Of a DNA stretch of 64,000 nt, positions 49,803-60,568 are shown in pieces (positions within the stretch are counted from its first letter, which is position 1; the number at the start of each line of letters is the position of its first letter). The position numbers were made by a program, and so were the translations under genes. Under the pieces are notes generated by a model. The model made no database searches. It saw nothing but the letters and a program-made list of their open reading frames with translations, and had not been told where the DNA came from. The stretch comes from Lytechinus pictus (taxonomy: Eukaryota > Echinodermata > Echinoidea > Temnopleuroida > Toxopneustidae), in the NCBI RefSeq assembly GCF_037042905.1, contig NC_087261.1, positions 12,846,217-12,910,216 of the forward strand. The letters run 5' to 3'.

Positions 49803-50107
49803 GGCCCGTATTCTGAAGTCGGGTTTAACTTAAACTCAGGTTTAAAGTTGTGGTTTAAGTATGGACAGCCAATTGTTACATAAATCACTATCAGTAGGGA
49901 TATAATATTTCAGCTCATTTGGCTCTCAAATCATTCATAATTTTCTAGGAAGTATATATAGATTATTGTCTTCACCATCGATGAATCAGGAAAGAGCACA
50001 GCAAACATAAGAAACGTACAACTTAATGAAAAAAATTGATACTTATGGCTGTCCATACTTAAACCACATTTTTAAACCTGAGTTTACCTGACTTCAGAAT
50101 ACGGGCC
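49803..50107. repeat. Palindromic MITE with GGCCCGTATTCTGAAGTC ends
   Basis: Left GGCCCGTATTCTGAAGTC and right GACTTCAGAATACGGGCC are exact inverted repeats. Inner pairs such as GTGGTTTAAGTATGGACAGCC and GGCTGTCCATACTTAAACCAC extend the arms. It is about 305 bp. Confidence 0.88.
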
Positions 50108-50980
50108 GTAGGGTCCAAAGCGAAAGAAATATGTACTGGAGAAAGGAAAGTGATATGATCATTACAACGTTACAACTTACATTTCGATTGAAATTTGAAA
50201 ACACTATATTTTGTCGATTCAGATATTCTTTATTCCTGCCTTTTTTTCGATGTTTCTTCTTCTTAATCAATGGTATACAGATGCCCCCTCCCCATTTTTT
50301 ACGAGCAAAGAAAAAAAAAAGGAAAGAGAAAAGGGTGAAAATATTATTTGCTGAATATTATGTCAAAATCCATCACAAACTGGATTTTTATAATAAAATT
50401 TCCTTTCAAAATTTTTGCTCGCTCGCAAGTTTTTTTTTTTTTTTATAGATTTGCCCGATATGCCATATGTGGCCCCCTCAAACTTGTTAACTCAGTACGC
50501 CACCTTTCTTAATCTCTTTATACTTAAATGTCTATATAAAATGTGCTATTGTTATTTTTTAGGAAAATTCAGACGTCTTATTTCTAAACTGGGTTCCACA
50601 AGAAACTAATACTATACCCTAACCTAAAAAGAGAGCATGTAAAAATATTGTTAATTTTTTACTGAGAGGTCGTTGTGCAGTGCCTTTTTAAAAGTTTCTT
50701 TGGAACCGAGTTTATACAACCTGTTTTCTTATACATCTTTAGTTTCTGCAGATGATCTAAACAAAAGATCTGAAATTTGAATTCGAAGTTTTATTATTTA
50801 TTTTATTTTATTTCTGCATTTTCGGACAAATAATTTTCTATTCATACATTCAACAAAAACATAGATTTCTCGCGCAAAGTATGAACGAAAGACTGCCATA
50901 TGGTAATGGTTTTTGAAATATTTTATAATTCAAAAGAGATTAATAAATGAATCGGATTTTAGGTTCAGATAGTAGGTTAC
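50108..50980. other. Intergenic DNA with mariner-related fragment
   Basis: The stretch at about 50330-50460 (TGAATATTATGTCAAAATCC, then GCTCGCTCGCAAG) resembles the interior of the element at 33998-34941. No gene was seen. Confidence 0.4.
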
Positions 50981-51142
50981 CTGGAGAGCGTGTCATGAAA
51001 GGACTTGTCAGACATTTTATCCGACAAGTCCCGTTTTATCCGACAGTTACTATGGTAACAGTGCCTCTCAGCTAATCATAATCAAGGATAGTTTTCAGAC
51101 CTGAAAACTTGTCCGACAAAAATGTTGATGAAATGCCCCCCA
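50981..51142. repeat. Palindromic MITE, family K
   Basis: It contains TGTCATGAAAGGACTTGTC at the left and GACAAAAATGTTGATGAAATG at the right, with TCCGACA/TGTCGGA words. It is related in layout to families I and J (ends with CATGAAA or TTTCATA words). Confidence 0.55.
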
Positions 51143-51177
51143 GATCGCTTGCAGTAGACGAAAGGAGAAATGAACAT

Positions 51178-51307
51178 CAGGGTCCCGTAACACATAGATT
51201 AGTGATTAATCGTACTCTGGATTTTTACGATTGATTGTACATTGTAGACAATGGAATCAATCGTAGAAAATTGTTCTACGATTAGCTTTGTGTTAACGGG
51301 CCCCTGG
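51178..51307. repeat. Palindromic MITE, family L copy 1
   Basis: Left GGGTCCCGTAACACATAG and right CTTTGTGTTAACGGGCCCC mirror each other, with TACGATTGATTG and CAATCGTAG inside. About 130 bp. Confidence 0.65.
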
Positions 51308-51468
51308 GTTCCGTAATACAAAGGTTTGCGATGAATTGCAAATATGAAAGAGATGCACTGATTGGCTGCCTGTCAGTATTTTAAACAGAGTGCACATGGA
51401 ACGATGATCTTGATTAGTCATTGGTATTTAGCGATTGATTTCAAACCTTTGTGTTACGGAGCTCGGTT
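51303..51468. repeat. Palindromic MITE, family L copy 2
   Basis: Left GGTTCCGTAATACAAAGGTTT and right AAACCTTTGTGTTACGGAGC are inverted repeats. It abuts copy 1 directly. Confidence 0.7.
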
Positions 51469-51632
51469 AGCTTTCAAAAATCGAAATATAAAGAGATGAA
51501 TTATAATGCTCTCTCGATCGCAGGATGGAATAATTCTGGCAAGCTTCCACCGCCTCATTCCATTTTAAACCCGACTCAATGCTGAAAACTATGGAAGCTT
51601 AAAAGTGCAACCCAGATGTTCATAATTATAAT
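51469..51632. other. Short intergenic stretch
   Basis: Nothing recognisable before the minisatellite starts. Confidence 0.35.
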
Positions 51633-52635
51633 GATCTCGTCATGTCTACATCTCTTAGGGAAAAAGATAAGATGACGAGATCTCGGATCTCGTCATGTCT
51701 ACATCCCGTGTGAGAGATGATCAGATGACAAGATCTTGGATCTCGTCATGTCTACATCCCGTGGTGTGAGAGATGATCAGATGACAAGCTTTTGGATCTC
51801 GTAATGTCTACATCTTTTAGAAGAGATGATCAGATGACAAGATCTTGGATCTCGTCATGTCTACATCTTTTAGAAGAGATAGTCAGATGGCAAGATCTTG
51901 GATCTCGTCATGTCTACATCTTGTGGGAGAGATGATCAGATGACAAGATCTTGGATCTCGTCATGTCTACATCCCGTTGTGTGAGAGATGATCAGATGAC
52001 AAACTTTTGGATCTCGTCATGTCTACATCTTTTAGAAGAGATGATCAGATGACAAGATCTTGGATCTCGTCATGTCTACATCTTTTAGAAGAGATAGTCA
52101 GATGGCAAGATCTTGGATCTCGTCATGTCTACATCTTGTGGGAGAGATGATCAGATGACAAGATCTTGGATCTCGTCATGTCTACATCTTTTAGAAGAGA
52201 TGGTCAGGTGGCAAGATCTTGGATCTCGTCATGTCTACATCTTTTAGAAGAGATGATCAGATGACAAGATCTTGGATCTCGTCATGTCTACATCCCGTGG
52301 TGTGAGAGATGATCAGATGACAAGCTTTTGGATCTCGTCATGTCTACATCTTTTAGAAGAGATGATCAGATGACAAGATCTTGGATCTCGTCATGTCTAC
52401 ATCTTTTAGAAGAGATAGTCAGATGGCAAGATCTTGGATCTCGTCATGTCTACATCTTGTGGGAGAGATGATCAGATGACAAGATCTTGGATCTCGTCAT
52501 GTCTACATCTTGTGGGAGAGATGATCAGATGACAAGATCTTGGATCTCGTCATGTCTACATCTTTTAGAAGAGATGGTCAGGTGGCAAGATCTTGGATCT
52601 CGTCATGTTTACATCTTGTGAGAGAGATGACCAGA
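51633..52635. repeat. Minisatellite with higher-order structure
   Basis: About 18 tandem units of 53-57 bp, each ending GGATCTCGTCATGTCTACAT. Unit types differ in the first half: A (CCCGTGGTGTGAG), B (CTTTTAGAAGAGATGATC), C (AGAGATAGTCAGATGGC), D (CTTGTGGGAGAG), E (GATGGTCAGGTGGC). The order A-B-C-D repeats three times (from about 51757, 51971 and 52291), with E, B and D units between or after. This shows duplication of blocks of about 215 bp as well as of single units. No coding potential. Confidence 0.9.
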
Positions 52636-52640
52636 TGAGT

Positions 52641-52759
52641 TCCAATAACTTTCTTAATCTTTGATTGATTTTCCTCAAACCTTCACCAGTGTTTTTTTTT
52701 ATTATTTGTTATTGTATTATTACAATATTATTGGGGGGTCAGGAGGGTGAACTTCCCCT
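52641..52759. repeat. Right-end remnant of a family G fold-back element
   Basis: The sequence from TTTCTTAATCTTTGATTGAT to GGTGAACTTCCCCT matches the last part of the element at 42526-42977. Its left part is missing and the minisatellite stands in its place, which suggests the array grew inside an old G copy. Confidence 0.7.
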
Positions 52760-53097
52760 TTTATATAAATGTATCTTGCATCAAATAAACGAAAACACTC
52801 ATGAATATTAATAACAACATGTCCAACTGTTTTAGAAAAAACCCGGATGAACGTCTCACGTCTCTACGTACTTTTCTCTTCCCGGTTAATTAATCAAAAT
52901 TTAATGCTTCATGCTTGATTAACATTTTTCGTATAGTTACTATTTTGTATTTTCAATTGCCTTGATTTCCTTTTTCGGCTCATTCATTGCCGCGTATTAA
53001 TGATAAGCTAGTTACGGGTTGTCATTCCAAAGAAGCTCAATTAATGATTCAGCGTTCAATAACATAATCATACGTCAAATTATGAGACCTTACAGTG
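52760..53097 (-). other. Probable 3' UTR of the sulfotransferase-like gene
   Basis: AT-rich sequence directly after the stop on the minus strand. No clear boundary. Confidence 0.35.
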
Positions 53098-53743
53098 TCA
53101 TGATGGAATGTGGAGTCTACTTTCAAACATTTCACGGTAAAAAGGCATGGAGTAATCCACACAACGACCGACGTCATCGGAAAGTTGGTCACGTGGTAAA
53201 GGACCTACATCCTTCGGCGGAATAATCTGTGTACTCTTGAATGCTCTCTCATAAAATGCGGACATATCGGTGAATAGATTTTCTGCTGCAGTCACAAAGT
53301 TGCTGGGCATTTCAGTTAGTGGCTTCATCTGCAGAAGATCATCGCTGTATGGAAGGCCAACGGCATCGCAGAATGCTTTGATAGTCGGTCCCGGTCTTGA
53401 CATGATATCCGACGTGTCGATTATAATCGGATCCGGGTCGATGTTTGCTTTGACATGCTTCCACAGCGCATGCTCCCTTTCGAACCATTTCATTGGTTGA
53501 CTATCAAGCTGGTCATCTCGGATAAGATCGTAATCGGCCTCGGACGGGACCATTCCCGTTTCGACATACTTCGCCCCCATCGATTTACGAGCCGAAACGT
53601 ATACTCGGGATGGATCCCGGATCAGAAAAGCGAATTTGTAGCCTTCTGGGTAGAATTTGGGGTCAATGGGGAGAACTCCCATTTCTTTGATGAGAACATA
53701 CTTGGCACTGGCCTTTTCAAGGTCCTCTTTGATAGTTTGGTAT
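53098..53743 (-). CDS. Sulfotransferase-like protein, exon 2
   Basis: The exon starts at 53743 after the minus-strand acceptor TATTTTCAG and runs to the stop at 53098. Its first base completes a Ser codon from exon 1; the frame is continuous. It encodes residues 97-310 of a 310-residue protein. FAFLIRDPSRVYVSARKS at about residues 133-150 fits the 3'-phosphate-binding motif of sulfotransferases (Arg138, Ser146). The segment IIIDTSDIMSRPGPTIKAF with GLPYSDD matches the usual C-terminal half, where a helix follows an Asp/Glu-rich strand. The acceptor substrate cannot be told. It resembles the sulfotransferase-type domain of small P-loop proteins seen in marine invertebrates, bacteria and plants, rather than the well-known vertebrate SULT enzymes. 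Confidence 0.88.
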
Positions 53744-53866
53744 CTGAAAATATTAAGTGTGTGAGAGGTGAATTAAAAATGAATAACAAATAAAAAACAA
53801 ACAACAACCAACAACTATAGAAATTCTCAAAGTGACTTTTCTGACGCTCTGAAAATACTTGGTTAA

Positions 53867-54469
53867 AGGGATGGTCCGGGCTAAAAATATTTGTATCTGA
53901 ATAAATAGAGTAAAGTTCACAGAGCAAAATGCTGAAAATTTCATCAAAATCGGATAACAAATGACGAAGTTATTTAATTTTTGTGTTTATCAATATTTTG
54001 TTAAAACAGTTATATGCACATCGTCATGAATATTCTTAGATGGGCTGATGATGTCATATCTCCACTTTCCCTTTTCTTGTGTTATAACATGAAATCGTAA
54101 TTGTTTCATGTTCATACATGTGTAAATAATGTGTCTCCATTATGATGAAATAAGTTGCTGTAATAAATAACTAATGCACTAATCAGTTGTCAATTCAATT
54201 GTTTTAGTTCTTGATAGAAAATTTTTGAATAAACCTAATTTCATATGATAAAATACAAAAGAACAAGTGGGGATATGACATCAGCCCACCTAATGCATAT
54301 TCATGATCGACATGCCTAGAACTGTTTCGCCAGCCTGGAATAATGCAAATCTTTAAAATTTAATAACTTCGTTATTTGTTACCCGATTTTGATAAAATTT
54401 TCAGCATTTTGCTTTGTGAATTTTACTTTATTTATTGAGATATAAATATTTACAGCCTGGATCATCCTT
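53867..54469. repeat. TTAA fold-back element, family E, full copy
   Basis: It lies in the sulfotransferase-like gene's intron. TTAA is on both sides (53863-53866, 54470-54473). Termini AGGGATGGTCCGGGCT and AGCCTGGATCATCCT are inverted. The core ATCAAAATCGGATAACAAAT is matched by ATTTGTTACCCGATTTTGAT on the right. Confidence 0.88.
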
Positions 54470-55060
54470 TTAAATTATAACAGGTATGCTGCAGTCACAT
54501 TTCCCCCACGGCGGCCGCACGGCGAGTAAAAAAAAAAGACATTTTGTTCATTTTTATAGTCAAACCACCTATATGTAGCTGGTACAAAATATATGATAAA
54601 GCGGCTGTTTTCGACTCGTCGTACGGCCGTCGTAGGGGAAATATGACTGCACCATAAATCTTATAATTAGTAACAATCTATTGCCAATGTAATTGAAATG
54701 ATGTATAAATAGAGCACCCTGTACGGTTTCAAGAAAGTCTATTCTATGACAGATTACGTACATTATATGTCTACACAATCCGGAAGAATGGGCGCTAGAT
54801 AGCTTCTTGCTCGAAACGGTTAGTGAATGAAAAATAAATAAAAACAAAAATAATAATCAGGATTATTCAAATTATTTCACTTAGAAAATCACGCTATTCA
54901 TGCGCACTTGGTTGCGGTAACGCTGAAAAGACACAATGATTAGATCATTCCCTTCCCTCTTCTTATCCCTTTAATTCCCTCCCTCTTCCCCCTCTCTCTA
55001 CACACACACACACACCCTCTCACAACACACCCACAGACACACACAGACACACACACATAT

Positions 55061-55158
<98 letters not shown>

Positions 55159-55345
55159 ATGTACATTATGTATATGTTTGCTGTATACTTCATGGTACAA
55201 GCAAGGCTTTGAAAATAATTTTGTATTGAATTAATTATAGGGCCTATTAATAGCTAGGCTGCATGTACACTAATACACAACATATTGGATTTTGATTGAC
55301 ACTTTAAAAATCAGTTATATGGATAGATTCTCATAATGCACTTAC
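54470..55345 (-). other. Intron with dinucleotide block
   Basis: It contains a short palindromic pair with CGGCCGCACGGCGAG near 54510 and ACGGCCGTCG near 54625, and the dinucleotide block at 54997-55160. No exon was seen. Confidence 0.45.
54997..55160. repeat. (AC)n-(AT)n-(GT)n compound microsatellite
   Basis: AC repeats at 54997-55072, a pure AT tract of about 70 bases at 55072-55140, then GT repeats to 55159. The whole is self-complementary and could form a cruciform; it is also a likely spot for sequencing or assembly error. Confidence 0.92.
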
Positions 55346-55632
55346 GAAGTCTTTCTCGGAATCAGGTCTCTATTGCCAACGTTTTTCTCCCATACATCAT
55401 TGGCCTCCTCGTACACCGATTCGTTGCCATTGAGATCAGAAGGTAACTCCTTGCCCGTTGATGTCTTATACAACCCCCTGAACGTCGAGGCATACGAGTA
55501 GACATCCAAGTGGACTTCGATCCCCTCGATGGCACTCAGACATTTCGCCAGTAACGTTGAGGTAGATCTGGGCACACACCATAACCCTATTCGACCGGGC
55601 TTGGTTGTCGTTGCCATTCCTTGATCAGCCAT
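55346..55632 (-). CDS. Sulfotransferase-like protein, exon 1
   Basis: An ATG at 55632 opens a 95-codon frame, plus two bases, that ends at the minus-strand donor GTAAGT. GRIGLWCVPRSTSTLLAKCL at about residues 13-32 is the P-loop-like PAPS 5'-phosphate-binding motif typical of sulfotransferases, with the usual aromatic residue and PRSTST core. It is followed by HLDVYSYASTFRG, equivalent to the DEP/YA segment of this family. The start at 55632 is preferred to an upstream in-frame ATG at 55662, because the family motif lies close to the N-terminus; either would be possible. There is no signal peptide, so the product is predicted to be cytosolic. Exon 1 and exon 2 are separated by a 1.6-kb intron. 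Confidence 0.87.
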
Positions 55633-55886
55633 TACCAATAAAAAACGATCCGTTATGAACACACTACTGCTTCAGAATAGACAAGTGAATATAACGCGTG
55701 GGCTTCGATTTTTTTTGTTTACATATCGCATGCACTTGACCTAAAATAGTCTATGACGTTTGTTTGTGAATGGAGGCGGAAAAGACAGCTCGTGTCCCCA
55801 GAGGAGATATAATGCTTTTTGTGTATTCGCTGGAAACCACTCTGTTGAGTATGAAACGCATTCGGCATAGCGTTCACTGTATTTAA
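55633..55886. other. Upstream of the sulfotransferase-like gene
   Basis: This should hold the 5' UTR and promoter. Nothing specific was seen. Confidence 0.3.
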
Positions 55887-56387
55887 AAGCAAAGTCCACC
55901 CCAGAAAATTGTTGAATGGAAATGAAAGAGAAAAATCAAACAAGCATAACGCAAAAAATATCATCAAAATTGGATGTAAAATAAGAAAGTCATGACATTT
56001 TTAAGTTTCGCTTATTTTCATAAAACATTTATGGTTATATACACAACTCAGTGAAATGCAAATGAGAGAGTCGATGATGTCCCCACTCCCTAATTATTTT
56101 GTTTTTTATTGTTTGAATTATACAATATTTCAATTTGGTAAAATAATGGTAATTCCACATGTTCAAGGAGGAATAAAATTCGTTTCACATGCCAATGAGG
56201 AGAAAATTAGAATTTTTCATATTTCCTATAATAAAATACAAAAATAGTGAGTGGGTGACGTCATCAGTCTGCTCATTTACATACCGATCAGGATGTGCAT
56301 ACAACTGTTTTGTGAAATTATAAGCGAGTTTAAAATGTCATAACTTTCTCATTTAAATTTTTTTTTTATAGGGGGTGGACTTGTCCT
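55887..56387. repeat. TTAA fold-back element, family C copy 6
   Basis: TTAA is on both sides (55883-55886, 56388-56391). Left terminus AAGCAAAGTCCACCCC, right terminus GGGGGTGGACTTGTCCT. It is 501 bp, shortened within the right arm. Confidence 0.87.
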
Positions 56388-56600
56388 TTAATAGGCCAAA
56401 TGATTTTTTTTGGAAGGACGATGGTGATATAGTATATAGCAATAATAATTAAAAAAATATATACATATTTGAGAAGGAGGAGGAAGAGGAGGAGAAGGAG
56501 AAGAAGAAGAAGAAGAAGAAGAAAAAGAAGAATAAGAAGAAGGGAAAGGAGGAGGAGGAAGACCGTTTTTTACCGTTTTACCCCATTTTCCCCTCAATAA
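56388..56600. repeat. Purine-rich GAA/GGA tract
   Basis: The GGA/GAA-rich stretch at about 56472-56560 yields a false Ser/Pro-rich reading frame on the minus strand. Confidence 0.75.
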
Positions 56601-56604
56601 TTAA

Positions 56605-57609
56605 AAGGAGAATGAAACAGTTGAAACAAGTCGAACACATACAAAAGAGAAAAATCAAGGGAAGGGCGATTCCATTCTAGAAAAATCAGCCATTTTCACA
56701 ACATTTTTCAACCTGCTGTCCAAACGAACAAAGAACTTCAATTTTCTTTGTGGTAATATCAAAGTACTACTGGGTAGACATACAAAAAACTGACAACCAA
56801 CAAAAATATTTTGTCCATAGGTGAATTAGAGCTTAAAATGTTGCGTGTCGTACAGGACATTTCTGTGTCCCGTACGACACACAACATTTTCACCTATGAT
56901 TTACCCATAATCATTTTTTTTGTGTTGGTTATTAGTTTTTCACATGACTACCCACTATATAATAGCTTTATCATGGACAAAAAAGAATATTTTATTGCCC
57001 AAGCATTCGGCTAGGAAACTAGAAATTGTTGTCAAAATGTCCCGTACGACACGTATGGAATCGCCCGGAAGCAGATAAAATGAAGGTTTACATAAGATTG
57101 AATAAATGATAAGAAAGCTCTATGCATTTGTATAATTGAGATCACTACTGCAGCTATGTAGATACTCCAGTTGGCAACGCAACCAAGAACTGCGATGTCA
57201 CCGTTTCCCATTACTTATAATGCGAATTTCATTTATTGTTTTCTTTTATCTAGTCTGTCGCAAGATCAGAATGATGTTGTTTTATTTAATTGAGAGGCCA
57301 TATACAGGTTTCAAGACATCATGGATGTTTTGTTTTGCCTATTAGAATGAGCAAAAAAGGGGAGATATTTGGGGGTAGGTTATGTTTTCAGATTTGCAAT
57401 TGGGATGTACATATATGGCATCACAGGTCTTGTTCGCTTAGCCAACATGGCCAATGGGAGGATCGCCATGACATTCTACCCCGATGTTCTCTTCATTCAA
57501 ACGCTCATCATTTTCTTACTGTTTGTCAATTTTTGCTAAATATTTCGTTGATATTATTCTACATTTCTTTTGCTTTAATTCACACAAGCTCCGCAGGTTT
57601 CATTCTCCT
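56605..57609. repeat. TTAA fold-back element, family D copy 4, interrupted
   Basis: It starts after TTAA (56601-56604) with AAGGAGAATGAAAC and ends GGTTTCATTCTCCTT. It is interrupted by a 403-bp MITE at 56664-57066. Without that insertion it is about 600 bp, the family length. Confidence 0.82.
56664..57066. mobile_element. MITE inserted in a family D element
   Basis: Termini GGGCGATTCCAT and ATGGAATCGCCC are exact inverted repeats. GGAA lies on both sides (56660-56663 and 57067-57070), a likely 4-bp target duplication. It contains an internal hairpin at about 56837-56893 built from TGTCGTAC and GTACGACA words. No coding sequence. Confidence 0.8.
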
Positions 57610-57898
57610 TTTATAAGAGGGAGAGTAGTCCCCCCGTGACACCTTACCTGTGTGCTTTATTTGTAAAATTCATAATTGTCTTTCCTTTTCATTTGCCCCC
57701 TCTCTTCCTTCCCTTTCTTTATATCTTATCATTTCTAATCCTTAGCATGATTATCCGTCTCCCCTGGGTCTTTCTGTCCTATACAGAAAACGCTGTTTAA
57801 AATTTTGATACAACGGTTTTTTTAGTTTATGAAGCTTACAGTTTTAACAAGCGTTTAAAATATCAAACAACAAGGTTTGATTTTAATATACATATTAA
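57610..57898. other. Intergenic DNA
   Basis: Pyrimidine-rich, nothing recognised. Confidence 0.4.
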
Positions 57899-58506
57899 AG
57901 GTCAAGTCCACCCCAGAAGAAAATGTTGATATAAAATAAATAGAGAAAAATCACACTTGCTTAACATTGAAAATTTCATCAAAATCGGATGTAAAATAAG
58001 AAAGTTATGACATTTTTAAGTTTCGCTTATTTTTCACAAAACAGTTCTATGCACAACTCAGTGATATGCAAATGAGAGAGTCAATGATGTCCACCACTCA
58101 CTTTTTCTTTTGTTTTCTATTGTTTGAATTATACAATATTTCATTTTCTTTTCAGATTTGGCAATAATGACCAACTTGGCTTAATCACATTATGTTAAGA
58201 CAGTGGTAACTTCCATGTTCAGGGAGGAAAAAATATTTTCTTCACATGACAATGAGGAAGAAATTAAAGTATTTCATATTTCATATAATGGAATACAAAA
58301 GAAATGATGGGTGGGTGACGTCATCAGTCCCCTCATTTGCATACAGACCAGGATTTGCATATAACTGTTGTGTGAATTTAAGCGAATCTTTACAATGTTA
58401 TAACTTTCTTATTTTACATCCAATTTTGATAAAATTTTCAGTGCTATGCTTGTTGGATTTTTCTTCTTATATTCAAGCCAAATTTTTGTTGGGGTGGACT
58501 TGGCCT
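57899..58506. repeat. TTAA fold-back element, family C copy 7
   Basis: TTAA is on both sides (57895-57898, 58507-58510). Full-length, 608 bp. Left terminus AGGTCAAGTCCACCCC and right terminus GGGGTGGACTTGGCCT. Confidence 0.9.
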
Positions 58507-59505
58507 TTAAGCATAATACTCTTCGCTCCCCATTGTCATTCTCTAATATCTCTATTTCCTACCTCCCCTTCTTCATAATTATCTCTTGTGTATTAGCCCC
58601 TCCCTTTCCTCGCCTTATTCACCCTTCACACATCCTCCCTCTCCATTCACATTTCCCCCTTAATTTTTTTCTTTCTCCACATTTCTATTTCACTATTCAC
58701 AACTTCTCTTTCTGACTAGAAGAGTGAAAGTAGGAAACAAGTTTCAATATAAGAAGATAATAATTTATCCGGGCACCGATTCGTCAAAGTTTTATGCCTT
58801 AATTGACCAAATCCATTTTATAGTTAACAGGATAAGATGCACTGACTGCTTATTATTACTGATAGATAATGACAATTGTTTGTAACAGCAACCTCTCGGA
58901 AACGTGCCCAAATGTCACAAGATTCAATCCCATTCGACTGGAATAAGTAACGAGGACGACATTATTCTCTTCATTAATCATATCGTGCTTTATTTCATTG
59001 CTAATTATCTTTGACATTTCATTTCATATGTTTCAAGACACAAAAGGCTTACGGAGGAAATAGTTCAACAAGGGTTGTTTTTATGCTTATATTGTTCATT
59101 TGAAAATCATGATGAAAATAAACTATAAGTATGTGTTACATTTGAGACTTGGAATGTGAAGCCAAGTGATTCAAGACAAACCAGTTGGGGGCTTCCATAA
59201 CCAATATATCATGTAGAAGGAAGGTGTTTAATTTAGACTTTTCTGAATTAGAAAGCCTATGTAGGTAAGTGAATGGCAACTCCTTCAGGGGGAGCTTGAT
59301 TAAAAATGTAATACATTATTTTGATAGTCTATGTACGCAAAGCCGCCTATATGCACTTGATAAAATAAGCTTCCCAGAAAAGCATCTTCTATAATCATAA
59401 TGGCTCATACGTTTACATAATTATGTTTGGTGATAACTGAAGAGAGAGTGAAAGAAATGAATAAAGATAGAGAGTAGAAGATAAGAGATGGACAAAGGAA
59501 GAAGC

Positions 59506-59549
<44 letters not shown>

Positions 59550-60242
59550 ACGAAAGAAAGAAAGAAAGAAAGAAAGAAGGAAGGAAGGAAAGAAAGAAAG
59601 AAAGAAAGTAAATAAGAATAATCAACTTGTAAAATCATTTGCTAAAATCAATAATTCTGGTGGAGCATTTATTCGGTGCACAAGTCATTTGTCATTATGT
59701 TTGTCGAGATCGCTGACCACGGATCTAAGCAGCTACGGCTGTTGAACAATGAGAACAAATTTGAGAAATAATTACATATATAAAATGTATGATCTGAAAT
59801 AAAGTCATGACTCTCTTCACAAAAGGACACATAGGTTATTACTTTAACAAGTCATTTATTATTTCTAGAAAGTGCGACAGAGAGAAGAGAGGGACTGTGA
59901 TTCGTTTTGTTTTACAAAATTAAATAGTGACAATTAAAAGAAATACAACATCAAAATTTGCATATCCTTAAAAATGTGTTCAGTTATAAGTAAAAACGAT
60001 ACCAACAGTTCTTTTGTACATATTTATTGAACCATATTGAGGGATTATTATGAGTAATAATTCAAAATGAACAAGAAAATAAAACTTGGCTCATTTTAAA
60101 CTATAATGTAATCATTATAATTACTATTAAAATATTCTTATCAAATGTGGAGTCAACTCCTCGTTAGTTGACCGTCGTCGCTAAGATGTTTATTATGTTG
60201 TTGTTTTAAGTTGGAGCAGTTCGAATTTACTGGAAGTCAGAT
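58507..60242. other. Intergenic DNA, with the kringle gene's probable 3' UTR at its right end
   Basis: A (GAAA)n microsatellite lies at 59502-59610 and gives false K/E/R and F/L/S frames. On the minus strand, AATAAA signals at 60023-60028 and 59855-59860 could end the kringle gene's transcript. Confidence 0.45.
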
Positions 60243-60568
60243 CTACATTTTTATTCGACGATAGTTGACTGTGACGTCATCTAAAATTCCTTTCTTACCT
60301 GGGAAACATTGGTCGTAGTGATCCTTGACCCGACATTTCTCGCTGAGGCTCGTAGTCACGAAACACCAAGGGCGCCCATATTTGTCACTGTCACTTAGTG
60401 CCCGGCATTTGTTGTCTTGGTCACTGAAAGCGACGTTGTATTTGTTGGCCTCATTGAGATCGGCCCAATCCATGCACGGTAAACCAGTCTCGGTGACGTT
60501 CACGCTGCCTGCGTAGTCGATACCGAGAGCGGTGGTCATGCACTCCGGGTAGATCCCAACCCTGTCCT
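60243..60568 (-). CDS. Kringle-domain protein, last exon
   Basis: The exon starts at 60568 after the minus-strand acceptor TTTCATACAG and ends at the stop TAG (60243-60245). It encodes a full kringle: ECMTTALGIDYAGSVNVTE, then TGLPCMDW, DNKCRALSD, RPWCFVTTS, EKCRV and YDQC, which together supply the six cysteines with kringle-like spacing and the hallmark PWC. About 20 residues follow (ending NYRRIKM), without a protease domain or membrane anchor, so the protein ends just after this kringle. Kringles are extracellular binding modules stabilised by three disulfides. The partner cannot be told. The reading frame joins exactly to the exon at 61222-61295 through a Gln codon. Confidence 0.85.

Noticed and set aside
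59405..59638. F/L/S-rich frames and a K/E/R-rich frame
   Set aside because: They are translations of the GAAA microsatellite.
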